Part shown: piece by piece, positions 1-7,309 of the stretch
Position numbering within the stretch: the first letter of the stretch is position 1
How the letters are laid out: each line of letters begins with the position of its first letter
DNA from: Deltaproteobacteria bacterium
GTDB lineage: Bacteria > Desulfobacterota > Desulfovibrionia > Desulfovibrionales > Desulfovibrionaceae
Direction: 5' to 3'
Length of the DNA: 10,253 bases
NCBI GenBank assembly: GCA_031280335.1
Contig: JAITGZ010000015.1
Span: 1-10,253, forward strand
The notes under the pieces: generated by a model
Told to the model about the DNA's origin: nothing
What the model saw: the letters and a program-made list of their open reading frames with translations, nothing else
Database searches by the model: none
Program-made: the position numbers and the translations under genes

Positions 1-105
1 TGCCTGAACCTGATCAAACGCATTCCCGGTAAATTGAGCATGAAAGCTAAACGCTTTCAAGCTGCCCTGAGTATAGAATTTCTCCTGCTGGCTCTCAAAA
101 TTTAG
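1..105 (+). pseudogene. C-terminal end of a probable ISAs1-like DDE transposase (cut by window edge)
   Basis: Frame 1 is open from the first base to a TAG at 103-105 and gives 34 residues with no start in the window. The peptide contains a basic stretch (KLSMKAKRFQAAL) followed by a hydrophobic end (EFLLLALKI). This resembles, from memory, the last residues of ISAs1/H-repeat-type DDE transposases, where a KGKR or AKRF motif precedes a short hydrophobic end. No catalytic residue lies inside the window, so the assignment rests on this tail alone. Whether the full gene is intact cannot be seen. Alternatively it could be the end of an unrelated basic protein or a chance open frame. Confidence 0.4.
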
Positions 106-119
106 ATGCGTCAGCCCTG
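1..119. mobile_element. Possible right end of an insertion sequence
   Basis: The transposase-like frame stops at 105, and 14 bases later the sequence reads TCAGCCCTG (111-119). Read inward on the other strand this begins CAGGGCTGACGC, a plausible terminal repeat for ISAs1-type elements, which as I recall commonly start with CAGGG. The matching left end and the target duplication lie outside the window, so the boundary is inferred. A short inverted repeat (TGAAAGC, 41-47, with GCTTTCA, 53-59) sits inside the coding tail. Confidence 0.3.
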
Positions 120-138
120 GCTTTGCCCTGCCTTTTTC

Positions 139-167
139 TTGACAAATCATTGTTCCAAACTTACAGC
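139..167 (+). promoter_or_regulatory. Candidate sigma-70 promoter of the amidase-permease operon
   Basis: A perfect -35 hexamer TTGACA lies at 139-144. Seventeen bases further is TACAGC (162-167), a weak -10 matching three of six consensus positions. Transcription would begin around 174, leaving an untranslated leader of about 70 bases. A good -35 with a poor -10 is typical of activator-dependent or regulated promoters, but that is inference. It lies just outside the presumed insertion-sequence end. Confidence 0.4.
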
Positions 168-244
168 CTTCACTTTGGCAGGCTATCTCACGGCTCAGGC
201 CGCATCGCCGGGTTGCCGCAAAAATCAAGTATCAGGAGTTAACC

Positions 245-1132
245 ATGATCATCAGCTCTGTCGTCTATGCCTTTGACCCCAAAAACTCCCCGGTTGGCAA
301 GGCCAAAAGCGGGGATACCCTGGTTTTTGAAACCATGGACTGTTTTTCCAACGAAATTTCCCGCGAGGACCAGCTCATCACCACTTTTGACTACAATCGG
401 GCCAACCCTGCCGCCGGCCCCATTTTTGTGGACGGCGCCGAGCCGGGTGATGTGCTGGTGGCCGAGATCAAGGCCATTGATCTCAAAGCGCAGGGGGTGG
501 TCACCACCCTGCCCGAAGTCGGCCCCCTGTGCGACATCATGCAGGTGCGCACCAAGGTGCTCAAGGTGGCGGACGGCCATACCGAGTTCAACGGACTGAA
601 ACTGCCCGTGAAGCCCATGGTGGGGGTCATCGGCGTGGCCCCGGCCCAGGACCCTGTACCCTGCGGTTTTCCCGGTGCCCACGGCGGCAACCTGGATTGC
701 AAACTCATGGGCGTGGGGGCCAGGGCCTATTTCCCGGTGCGCGCCCCCGGCGCGCTTTTTCAGTTGGGCGACCTGCACGCGGTCATGGGCGACGGCGAAC
801 TCTGCGGCACCGGCCTGGAAATAGCGGGCAAGGTTACCGTTACCCTGACCCTGATCAAAAAAACCCCGCTGGACTGGCCCATACTGGAAACCGCCGATCA
901 GTGGCACGCCATGGCCTCCAGCCTGGATTTCGGCGAGGCCCTCAAAGCCGCGACCCGGCAGCTTTGCGCATTGGTGAGCAAAGCTTACGGCTGGGACGCC
1001 ACAGACACCTTCTTTTATTTCTCCCTGTGGGGAGATCTCGCGGCCAATCAGGCCTGCCAGCCCTGCCCCGTGCCCATGGTGCTGCGCGTGAGCATACCCA
1101 AGCGCGCCGACAAGCCGCTTATCCGCGCCTGA
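245..1132 (+). CDS. Acetamidase/formamidase family protein
   Basis: Family FmdA/AmdA: members hydrolyse short amides such as formamide or acetamide to the acid and ammonia, usually in the cytoplasm. Family landmarks are all present: NPAAGPIFVDGAEPGDVL (residues 54-71), PMVGVIGVAP (124-133), PGAHGGNLD (143-151), GDLHAVMGDGE (175-185) and a following Glu (E192). The length, 295 residues, fits the shorter subfamily (others reach about 400). The ATG start is preceded by AGGAG six bases upstream. There is no signal peptide. The permease begins 85 bases downstream on the same strand, suggesting an operon that imports and degrades one nitrogen compound. The actual substrate cannot be read from sequence; members of this family also act on larger amides or are uncharacterised. 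Confidence 0.9.
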   Translation: MIISSVVYAFDPKNSPVGKAKSGDTLVFETMDCFSNEISREDQLITTFDYNRANPAAGPIFVDGAEPGDVLVAEIKAIDLKAQGVVTTLPEVGPLCDIMQVRTKVLKVADGHTEFNGLKLPVKPMVGVIGVAPAQDPVPCGFPGAHGGNLDCKLMGVGARAYFPVRAPGALFQLGDLHAVMGDGELCGTGLEIAGKVTVTLTLIKKTPLDWPILETADQWHAMASSLDFGEALKAATRQLCALVSKAYGWDATDTFFYFSLWGDLAANQACQPCPVPMVLRVSIPKRADKPLIRA

Positions 1133-1153
1133 AAAAAATGTCCGCCTCCAGGC

Positions 1154-1180
1154 CGGGGATGTGCCCCGTCCAAAACTTTT
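1154..1180 (+). terminator. Weak hairpin between amidase and permease (possible attenuator)
   Basis: CGGGG (1154-1158) can pair with CCCCG (1164-1168) across the loop ATGTG; a run of five T follows eight bases later (CAAAACTTTTT). Five base pairs is short for a terminator, so read-through into the permease is expected. It could lower permease expression relative to the amidase or protect the message end. Confidence 0.22.
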
Positions 1181-1217
1181 TGCCGTAAATATATTTTCAT
1201 AAAGGAGTTTACTCACC

Positions 1218-2621
1218 ATGCCCGATACCCGTTCCGCCACCGCTTCGGCGGAGAACGACGCCCAAAAACTGGAAAAACTGGGCTACAAACCGCAGCTCAA
1301 ACGCGCTTTGAGCCTGCGCGACCTGACCATTTACGGCCTGCTCTTCATGGTCATCATCGCCCCGCACAGCATTTACGGCTTTGTACACACCGACTCCCAC
1401 GGCATGTCCACCTTCGTTTATATGGTGGGCTTCACCGCCATGTTCTTTACCGCCTTGAGCTACTGCCGCATGAGCGCGCGCTTTCCCATAGCCGGGTCGG
1501 TCTATTCCTACGTGCAGCACGGCATCAACCCCCATGTGGGGTTTATCGCCGGCTGGCTCATCCTGCTGGATTACATCTTCGCCCCCGGCCTGCTCTACCT
1601 GCTGGTGGGACTGTGGTGCCAGGAACTTTTCCCGGCCATACCGGCCTGGATCTGGATTGTGCTGTTCATCATCGTCAATACCGTGATTAATGTGCGCGGC
1701 ATCGAAGTGGCCGCCAAAGCCGACTTTATCTTCTTCATCGTGGAAATAGGCGTGGTCTTGGCCATTGTCATCGGCGGCCTGTATTATGTGCTGGGCGAAG
1801 GCGGCGGCGCCGGACAGCTCACGGTCGAGCCCTTCTACCAGCCCGGACGCATCAACGCGGCCTTTATTGCCACAGCCTGCAGCATCGCGGCCCTGAACTA
1901 TCTGGGCTTTGACGGCATCAGCACCCTGGCCGAAGAAACACATCAGCCGGAAAGAAACGTGGGCAGGGCCATCCTGCTCTCCCTGGCCGTGATCGGCGTG
2001 GTTTTCTTTTTGCAGACCTACGTGGTATCGTTGATCGAGCCGGACTATACCAAAATGAAGCCGGAAACCGCCTTTTTCGACACCTGCGAAATAGCCCTGG
2101 GACACGGCTTCCGCATCCTCCTCCTGGTGGTCAACATCCTGGCGGTGGGCATAGCCAACATCCTGAACGCCCAAGCGGCATGCAGCCGCGTACTCTTTTC
2201 CATGTCGCGCGACCGGCTGCTGCCCGGCTTTCTTTCCAAAGTACACCCCAGGTTCATGACCCCCTACGCCAGCGTTATCTTCGTGGGTCTCCTCTCCCTG
2301 ATCTGCTCCATGGTCTCCACTGTGGACGGACTGGCCCGCCTGGTCAACTTCGGGGCCATCACCTCCTTCATCATGCTCAATGCGGCCGTGTTCTGGTTTT
2401 TCTTCGTCCGCGAAAAAGAACGGAGCGGCAAAGCCATCATCCGCAGCCTGATCTGCCCCTTCATCGGCGCGGGCATTCTGATCTACGTCTGGACCGGCTT
2501 TGACCAGCTGACCCAGATTGTCGGCTTCTCCTGGCTGGCCGTCGGCCTGATCGTGGGTTTTGTCAAGAGCAAAGGCTACAAAGAAGTGCCCCAAGCCTTC
2601 AAAAGCATCAAAATGTCTTAA
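1218..2621 (+). CDS. APC superfamily amino acid/amine permease (PuuP-like)
   Basis: Secondary transporter of 467 residues in the inner membrane. About twelve hydrophobic segments can be placed roughly at 36-55, 64-83, 105-132, 142-160, 169-192, 212-232, 250-272, 295-318, 348-366, 374-397, 407-425 and 434-449. The N-terminal pattern (LKRALSLRDLTIYGLLF, FPIAGSVYSY at 89-98, INPHVGFIAGWLILLDY at 103-119) and the LGFDGISTLAEET stretch (229-241) match the PuuP/PlaP branch of APC permeases, known in E. coli for putrescine uptake. The ATG is preceded by AAAGGAG ten bases upstream. Its position right after an amidase suggests that it carries the amidase substrate or a related amine or amino acid. That is context only, and substrate specificity is unknown. 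Confidence 0.88.
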   Translation: MPDTRSATASAENDAQKLEKLGYKPQLKRALSLRDLTIYGLLFMVIIAPHSIYGFVHTDSHGMSTFVYMVGFTAMFFTALSYCRMSARFPIAGSVYSYVQHGINPHVGFIAGWLILLDYIFAPGLLYLLVGLWCQELFPAIPAWIWIVLFIIVNTVINVRGIEVAAKADFIFFIVEIGVVLAIVIGGLYYVLGEGGGAGQLTVEPFYQPGRINAAFIATACSIAALNYLGFDGISTLAEETHQPERNVGRAILLSLAVIGVVFFLQTYVVSLIEPDYTKMKPETAFFDTCEIALGHGFRILLLVVNILAVGIANILNAQAACSRVLFSMSRDRLLPGFLSKVHPRFMTPYASVIFVGLLSLICSMVSTVDGLARLVNFGAITSFIMLNAAVFWFFFVREKERSGKAIIRSLICPFIGAGILIYVWTGFDQLTQIVGFSWLAVGLIVGFVKSKGYKEVPQAFKSIKMS

Positions 2622-2629
2622 GATTATCG

Positions 2630-2717
2630 GGGCTGCCGCCCCAAACCCCGTCCGGGGGGAATGATTCCCCCCGGACCCCCTCAAAGGTTTTTCAGCCCCC
2701 ACGCGGGTGAAAAACCT
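2630..2717. repeat. Hairpin cluster after the permease (terminator or REP-like element)
   Basis: Two strong inverted repeats lie back to back. GTCCGGGGGGAA (2650-2661) pairs perfectly with TTCCCCCCGGAC (2665-2676) around a three-base TGA loop. AGGTTTTTCA (2685-2694) pairs perfectly with TGAAAAACCT (2708-2717), with an inner CCC/GGG extension beside a one-base bulge. GGGG (2630-2633) and CCCC (2646-2649) could add a third small stem. No simple U-tract follows the first stem, so this is more like a dispersed GC-rich intergenic element or a processed 3' end than a plain intrinsic terminator. It separates the amide operon from tag. Copy number elsewhere cannot be judged here. Confidence 0.55.
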
Positions 2718-2791
2718 GGAGAAATTGACTGTTAAATGTAATATCCTCGCAAACATGCCCGTTTATATCCCCCGGCAGGAGCGGTTTAAAA

Positions 2792-3358
2792 ATGGAAAAA
2801 ACGCGCTGCGCTTGGGCCGCCGGCGGCCTTGACCTGGAAATGAACTATCATGACACGGAGTGGGGCGTGCCCCGCCACGATGATTTGGGACAGTTTGAAT
2901 TTCTTGTGCTGGAGTCGGCCCAGGCCGGACTTTCGTGGCGGACCATCCTGAAAAAACGCGCAGGCTACCGGTGCCTCTTTGCCGGTTTTGACCCTGCACA
3001 GGTGGCCCGCTTTACAGAAGAGGACGTGAACCGGCTGCTGACGGATCCCTCCATTGTGCGCAACCGCAAAAAAATAGAAGCCGCCGTAAGCAACGCCCGC
3101 CTTTTTTTGGAAACCGCCGCCAAACATGGCTCTTTCAGCCGGTGGATCTGGGGCTTTGTGGATGGAAAGCCCATCAAAAACGCCTGGCGGGATATACGCG
3201 AGGTGCCCGCCCGCACCCCTCTTTCCGATGCCGTTGCCGGTGAAATGCGCGGCATGGGTTTCAAATTCATGGGCAGTACCATCATCTATGCCCATATGCA
3301 GGCCACAGGCATGGTCAACGACCACCTGACCTCATGTTTTCGCTACAACGAGGTATGA
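2792..3358 (+). CDS. tag: DNA-3-methyladenine glycosylase I
   Basis: Base-excision repair enzyme that removes 3-methyladenine from alkylated DNA. The 188 residues match the usual Tag length. The zinc site typical of E. coli Tag (Cys, His near the N-terminus; His, Cys near the C-terminus) is complete: C6, H20, H178 and C182. The pocket residues equivalent to E. coli Glu38 and Trp46 are E41 and W49, with the same eight-residue spacing, inside LESAQAGLSW. YHDTEWGVP (19-27) and the end MVNDHLTSC are family signatures. AGGAG precedes the ATG by ten bases. The gene lies between the amide operon and the IclR regulator; no functional link to either is known, so its place may be incidental. Confidence 0.96.
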   Translation: MEKTRCAWAAGGLDLEMNYHDTEWGVPRHDDLGQFEFLVLESAQAGLSWRTILKKRAGYRCLFAGFDPAQVARFTEEDVNRLLTDPSIVRNRKKIEAAVSNARLFLETAAKHGSFSRWIWGFVDGKPIKNAWRDIREVPARTPLSDAVAGEMRGMGFKFMGSTIIYAHMQATGMVNDHLTSCFRYNEV

Positions 3359-3381
3359 TCCGCAACGGAGCCATAGTCTCC

Positions 3382-3448
3382 GCCCTGCCAGGGCACATGG
3401 CGCATATTCGGGCGAAGATCCCCAGGCGTACCGCAGGCAGTACCGCAG
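3382..3448. promoter_or_regulatory. Palindrome and direct repeat upstream of the IclR gene (possible operator)
   Basis: The 131-base gap before the regulator holds a perfect palindrome GCCCTGCCAGGGC (3382-3394) and a direct repeat TACCGCAG at 3429-3436 and 3441-3448 (12-base period). A shorter palindrome CCGCGTGCGG lies at 3453-3462. IclR-family proteins bind short palindromes and often repress themselves, so these are candidate operators. No convincing -35/-10 pair is visible. GC-rich DNA gives such motifs by chance, so confidence is low. Confidence 0.22.
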
Positions 3449-3489
3449 CGAACCGCGTGCGGCTCAGCCGGCAAACAATAAAGGCATCT

Positions 3490-4254
3490 ATGCAGGATAA
3501 ACAATTTGTTAAAAGCCTCTTCAAGGCCTTGTCCATAGTGGAGCTGCTGGATGAACGCGGCGAGATGGGCGTTACGGAAATAGGGCGGGCCCTTGGTCTG
3601 GATAAAAGCACCGTCTTCCGCCTTTTGTCCTCCCTCAAAGAAAGAGGCTATGCCGCCATCAACCCGCACACGCAAAAATACAGCAACAGCGGCAAATTTT
3701 TCATCCTGGCCCAAGGGGTGCTGCGGCGCTGCAAAATCAACCCCCTGTTAAGCCCCTTGCTGCAAAAACTGGCCGAAGAAACGGGGGAAACAGTCAATCT
3801 GGCCGCTGCGGACGGCGATGCCGTTCTATATCTGGCCAGCCACGAAACGGACGATATCGTCAAATTGGCAAGCAGCATAGGCAAACGCCGCCCCTTGCAC
3901 TGCACCGCCGCAGGCAAGGCCATACTGGCCTTTCACCAGGAAAATTACGTCCGCTCTCTCTACGCGCACCTGCCTCTGACCCCCTTCACCCCCTTCACCC
4001 TGGTCGCCATGGATGCTCTGCTGGAAGATCTGGCCGCCTCCCGCAAGCGCGGCTATGCCCTGGACAACCAGGAACATAACCTGAACATACGCTGCGCGGC
4101 CATCCCGCTACTCAGCCCGCGCGGAGAACCTGTGGCGGCCGTTAGTATCTCCATGCCGCAGTTCAGGCATGAAGCCGCTCCCGAACGCTATGAGCGCTGC
4201 ATTGCGGCCCTGCTCCGCTCTTCCTCCTCCCTGACCGTCGCCTTGCTCGCCTGA
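3490..4254 (+). CDS. IclR family transcriptional regulator
   Basis: A DNA-binding regulator of 254 residues, the usual IclR size. An N-terminal winged helix-turn-helix covers about residues 8-57 (KALSIVELLDERGEMGVTEI, then GLDKSTVFRLLSSLKERGY as the recognition part). The ligand-binding domain covers about 80-250, with the family landmarks VNLAAADGDAVLYL (102-115), LHCTAAGKAILAF (136-148) and GYALDNQEHNLNIRCAAIPL (188-207). The ATG at 3490 is chosen because AAAGG lies five bases upstream and the domain starts at once. Upstream in-frame starts at 3334 and 3355 would overlap tag and add a non-conserved extension. Likely targets are itself and possibly the amidase-permease operon; this is inferred from proximity only. 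Confidence 0.93.
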   Translation: MQDKQFVKSLFKALSIVELLDERGEMGVTEIGRALGLDKSTVFRLLSSLKERGYAAINPHTQKYSNSGKFFILAQGVLRRCKINPLLSPLLQKLAEETGETVNLAAADGDAVLYLASHETDDIVKLASSIGKRRPLHCTAAGKAILAFHQENYVRSLYAHLPLTPFTPFTLVAMDALLEDLAASRKRGYALDNQEHNLNIRCAAIPLLSPRGEPVAAVSISMPQFRHEAAPERYERCIAALLRSSSSLTVALLA

Positions 4255-4281
4255 CTAGAAGGGATGAACTCATTTCAAATG

Positions 4282-4306
4282 TATAATCTCAAAGCTGATC
4301 TGCTTT
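4282..4306 (+). promoter_or_regulatory. Candidate -10 element and leader hairpin of the M16 peptidase
   Basis: TATAAT at 4282-4287 is an exact -10 consensus directly preceded by TG. No good -35 lies 16-18 bases upstream (AAGGGA and neighbours), so it would depend on the -10 context or an activator. In the would-be leader, AAAGC (4291-4295) pairs with GCTTT (4302-4306) around TGATCT, a five-base-pair hairpin that might instead end the iclR message. AT-rich sequence follows up to the start codon. Confidence 0.4.
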
Positions 4307-4335
4307 AATTTGCTTAAAAATACGGATGGTTGAAC

Positions 4336-7263
4336 ATGGAACATTTTGAGCTGGTTTTGGAGCGTAATGACCCTGAACTGCGCGGTCCGGCGCGTTTGTG
4401 GCGGCACAGGGGTTGTGGAACGCAGGTGTTGAGTTTTTGCAATCAGGATGAAAACAAGGTTTTCGGGGTATCTTTGCGTACGCCCCCGCCGGATTCCACC
4501 GGCCTGCCGCATATTCTGGAACATTCCGTGCTGTGCGGCTCGTCCAAATATCCTGTGCGCGAGCCTTTTGTGGAATTGCTCAAGGGGTCGCTGCAGACCT
4601 TTCTCAATGCCTTCACCTACCCGGACAAGACCTGTTACCCTGTGGCCAGCGCCAATCTGCAAGATTTTTACAATCTGGTGAACGTGTATATTGACGCCGT
4701 CTTCCATCCGCGTCTGGCGGAATCCGTGTTCCAGCAGGAAGGCTGGCATGTGGAGGCGGAGGCGCAGGGAGGAGAGAGGCGCTATGCCTTTAAGGGTGTG
4801 GTCTATAATGAGATGAAGGGGGCTTTTTCCTCCCCTGAATCCGTGCTGGAGCGCCAGGCGCTGCACGGTCTTTTTCCCGATTCGCCCTATGGGCTGGAAT
4901 CCGGCGGGGACCCGCAAGAAATTACCAAGCTTGCCTTTGCGGATTTTGTGGCCTTTCACCGGCGCTATTACCATCCTTCCAACGCGCGTTTCTTTTTTTG
5001 GGGGGATGATCCGGAAGCGGAACGACTGCGTATTGTACACACGGCGGTCAAGGGCTATGACCGGGCGGAGACCGGGCTCTCGCTCCCTCCCTTGCAGCCG
5101 CGTTTTGCCGCGCCGCGCGCCGCGCGTCTGCCCTATGCGGCGGGAGAAGGCGCAAAGGCCATATTCACCCTGAACTGGATGCTCCAGGAAGCCGACGGCA
5201 CGCCGTCGGGGGTGGAATATGCCTTGGCCGCGCACATGTTGGAGCACATCCTCATTGGTATGCCAGCCTCTCCCTTGAGCCGTGCCCTGCTGGAATCGGG
5301 CCTGGGCGAGGATCTGGCCGGAGGAGGGCTGGAAGACGAGCTGCGCCAGCATATCTTTTCCATCGGCCTTAAGGGGGTGGATGAAGACAAGGCTGGCCGG
5401 GTGGAGGGAATCATCATGCGCACCCTGGAAGAACTGACGCGCCAAGGTATCCCCCCGGCATCCATGGAAGCGGCCATCAATAGTGTGGAGTTCGACCTGC
5501 GCGAAAACAACACCGGCCGTTTCCCCGTAGGTCTGGCCGTGATGCTGCGCAGCCTGTCCTGCTGGCTCTATTCGGATGACCCCAAAGACGGGGCCGCCTT
5601 AGCCCCGCTGTGTTTTGAAGCCCCGCTCCGGACGATCAAAGCCGGGGCGTCCGGGGGCTACTTTGAAAGGATGCTGCGCTCTCTTTTTCTGGACAACCCG
5701 CACCGCCTTTCTCTGCTGCTTTATCCGGACCGCGAACTGGGGCAGAGGCAGAAGAAGGAGGAGGAAGAACGCCTGCAAACCATGCTGTCCGGGATGGATG
5801 AAGGCGCCAGGGCGGCCTTGGCGGAAAACACCGCCCGTCTGAAGCGTCTGCAGGAAACCCCTGACCCGCCGGAGGCCCTGGCCTCCATCCCGCGCCTTAA
5901 ACTGGAAGATCTGCCGCTCCATAACCGGGAGATTCCGCAGCGTCCAGCGCAGGATCAGCCCGTGCCCGTATATGTCCATCCACAGCCCACCAGCGGCATC
6001 TGTTACCTGGAGGCGCACCTGGACCCCCTCATCCTGCGCCGGGAACTGCTCCCCCTGCTCCCCCTGCTGGGCCGGGCCATGCTGGAGATGGGCAACCGTG
6101 AACACGGCGAGATTGAACTTAACATGGAGATCGCCCGCAAGACCGGGGGCATGGATAGCGGTATCCAGGTCTTTGCCCGCCTGGACGATGGCCGGCCTGT
6201 GGCCTCCCTGTGCCTGAGCGGCAAGGCCACGCTGGAGCGGGCCGAAGACCTCTTTCGCCTCAGCGCCGAACTGGCCTTGAAAACAAACCTGGATGACCGG
6301 GAGCGCTTCCTCCGCCTGCTGCAAGAAGAAAAAGCCCGCCTGGAACACGGCCTGATTCCGGCCGGGCATCAGGTCGTGGCCGGGCGCATGCGCGCCTCGC
6401 TCTCGCCTGCCGGTCAATGGAATGAACTTTTAAGCGGCATAAGCTATCTGGAAGAGGTACGCGGCTTCTGCGCTCTGGCCGAATCCGCCTGGCCCGTCCT
6501 GCTGGCCCGCCTGGAAGAAACGCGCACCCTGCTGCTGCGCAGGGGGAATCTGCGCCTGAGCATCACGGCGGAAGAAGAAGCCCTGCCCCGCCTGGAAGCC
6601 CTGGCCCGCAGCCTGGCCCTGGAGTTTCCGTCCTCCGCTGCCGAAGGCGGCCCGCAGGGCGCGCTTCAACCGGCCGCCCTGCCCGCATGTGAGGCCCTGC
6701 TCACCCCGGCACAAGTCAACTACGCGGGCAAAGGCGTCAATTTATACGCGCAGGGCTACGCTTGGCACGGCTCGGCCCTGGTGGCCCTCAAATACCTGCG
6801 CACAGGCTGGTTGTGGGAAAAAGTGCGCGTACAAGGCGGGGCTTACGGGGTCAGTTGTTCCCTGGACCGGGCCGGAGGCGACTTCTGCCTGGTCTCTTAC
6901 CGCGACCCGGACTTCAGGCGCACCCTGCGCTGTTTTGATGACTGCGCCGATTATCTGCGCAGTCACAAGCCGGATGCCGCCGCTTTGGAAGCGTCCATTG
7001 TCGGGGCCATAGGCGAAATAGACGCCTACCTGCTGCCGGAGGCCAAAGGCAGCCTGGCCTACAAACGCGCCATGAGCCTGGATAGCCCGGAAGAACGCTC
7101 CCGCCTGCGCCGCGAAGTGCTGGAAACCAGGCCGGAACACTTGACCATCCTGGGCGAAGCCCTGGCCCGGGCCATACCCCGGGCCGTAACCGTCGTTATG
7201 GGCGGACAGGATCTGGAAGCTTACGCCAGGCAAGAAAAATGGAGCGTCAACAGAGTTTTATAG
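4336..7263 (+). CDS. M16C-family zinc metallopeptidase (presequence protease-like)
   Basis: Large insulinase-type peptidase of 975 residues, matching the single-chain PreP/CYM1 group (about 970-1000), which encloses and degrades short unstructured peptides. The inverted zinc motif HILEH is at residues 59-63, with the third ligand E159 in VVYNEMKG. The PreP-type stretch YPVREPFVELLKGSLQTF follows the motif. The C-terminal substrate-gripping Arg/Tyr pair is R831 and Y837 in RVQGGAYG. A charged Glu/Lys-rich segment around residues 465-500 fits the linker of the M16C-associated region. There is no signal peptide, so cytoplasmic peptide turnover is likely. ATG 4336 is chosen, with GGATGG six bases upstream; an in-frame TTG at 4330 would add two residues. 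Base composition shifts part-way through the gene (see findings). Confidence 0.94.
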   Translation: MEHFELVLERNDPELRGPARLWRHRGCGTQVLSFCNQDENKVFGVSLRTPPPDSTGLPHILEHSVLCGSSKYPVREPFVELLKGSLQTFLNAFTYPDKTCYPVASANLQDFYNLVNVYIDAVFHPRLAESVFQQEGWHVEAEAQGGERRYAFKGVVYNEMKGAFSSPESVLERQALHGLFPDSPYGLESGGDPQEITKLAFADFVAFHRRYYHPSNARFFFWGDDPEAERLRIVHTAVKGYDRAETGLSLPPLQPRFAAPRAARLPYAAGEGAKAIFTLNWMLQEADGTPSGVEYALAAHMLEHILIGMPASPLSRALLESGLGEDLAGGGLEDELRQHIFSIGLKGVDEDKAGRVEGIIMRTLEELTRQGIPPASMEAAINSVEFDLRENNTGRFPVGLAVMLRSLSCWLYSDDPKDGAALAPLCFEAPLRTIKAGASGGYFERMLRSLFLDNPHRLSLLLYPDRELGQRQKKEEEERLQTMLSGMDEGARAALAENTARLKRLQETPDPPEALASIPRLKLEDLPLHNREIPQRPAQDQPVPVYVHPQPTSGICYLEAHLDPLILRRELLPLLPLLGRAMLEMGNREHGEIELNMEIARKTGGMDSGIQVFARLDDGRPVASLCLSGKATLERAEDLFRLSAELALKTNLDDRERFLRLLQEEKARLEHGLIPAGHQVVAGRMRASLSPAGQWNELLSGISYLEEVRGFCALAESAWPVLLARLEETRTLLLRRGNLRLSITAEEEALPRLEALARSLALEFPSSAAEGGPQGALQPAALPACEALLTPAQVNYAGKGVNLYAQGYAWHGSALVALKYLRTGWLWEKVRVQGGAYGVSCSLDRAGGDFCLVSYRDPDFRRTLRCFDDCADYLRSHKPDAAALEASIVGAIGEIDAYLLPEAKGSLAYKRAMSLDSPEERSRLRREVLETRPEHLTILGEALARAIPRAVTVVMGGQDLEAYARQEKWSVNRVL

Positions 7264-7309
7264 CGGGCGGGTTTGCGGCGACAGCCCCAAACTGAAAAAA
7301 GTAATATTT

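Noticed and set aside
239..1240. Minus-strand open frame covering the amidase gene
   Set aside because: The plus-strand amidase has all family motifs and a good Shine-Dalgarno. The antisense peptide is low in information and unlike any family.
1209..2756. A 515-residue open frame antisense to the permease
   Set aside because: It mirrors the permease codons, is rich in His, Gly, Asp and Gln with no domain pattern, and lacks a ribosome site. Long antisense frames are common in GC-rich genes.
3334..3489. N-terminal extension of the IclR regulator overlapping the end of tag, including an ATGA overlap at 3355-3358
   Set aside because: The extension is basic, lacks IclR similarity, would overlap tag or have a Shine-Dalgarno only one base from the start, and the ATG at 3490 has a well-placed AAAGG.
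4270..5445. Long minus-strand open frame over the first third of the M16 peptidase
   Set aside because: The plus-strand gene carries clear zinc-peptidase motifs; the antisense frame has no recognisable motif and arises from codon bias.
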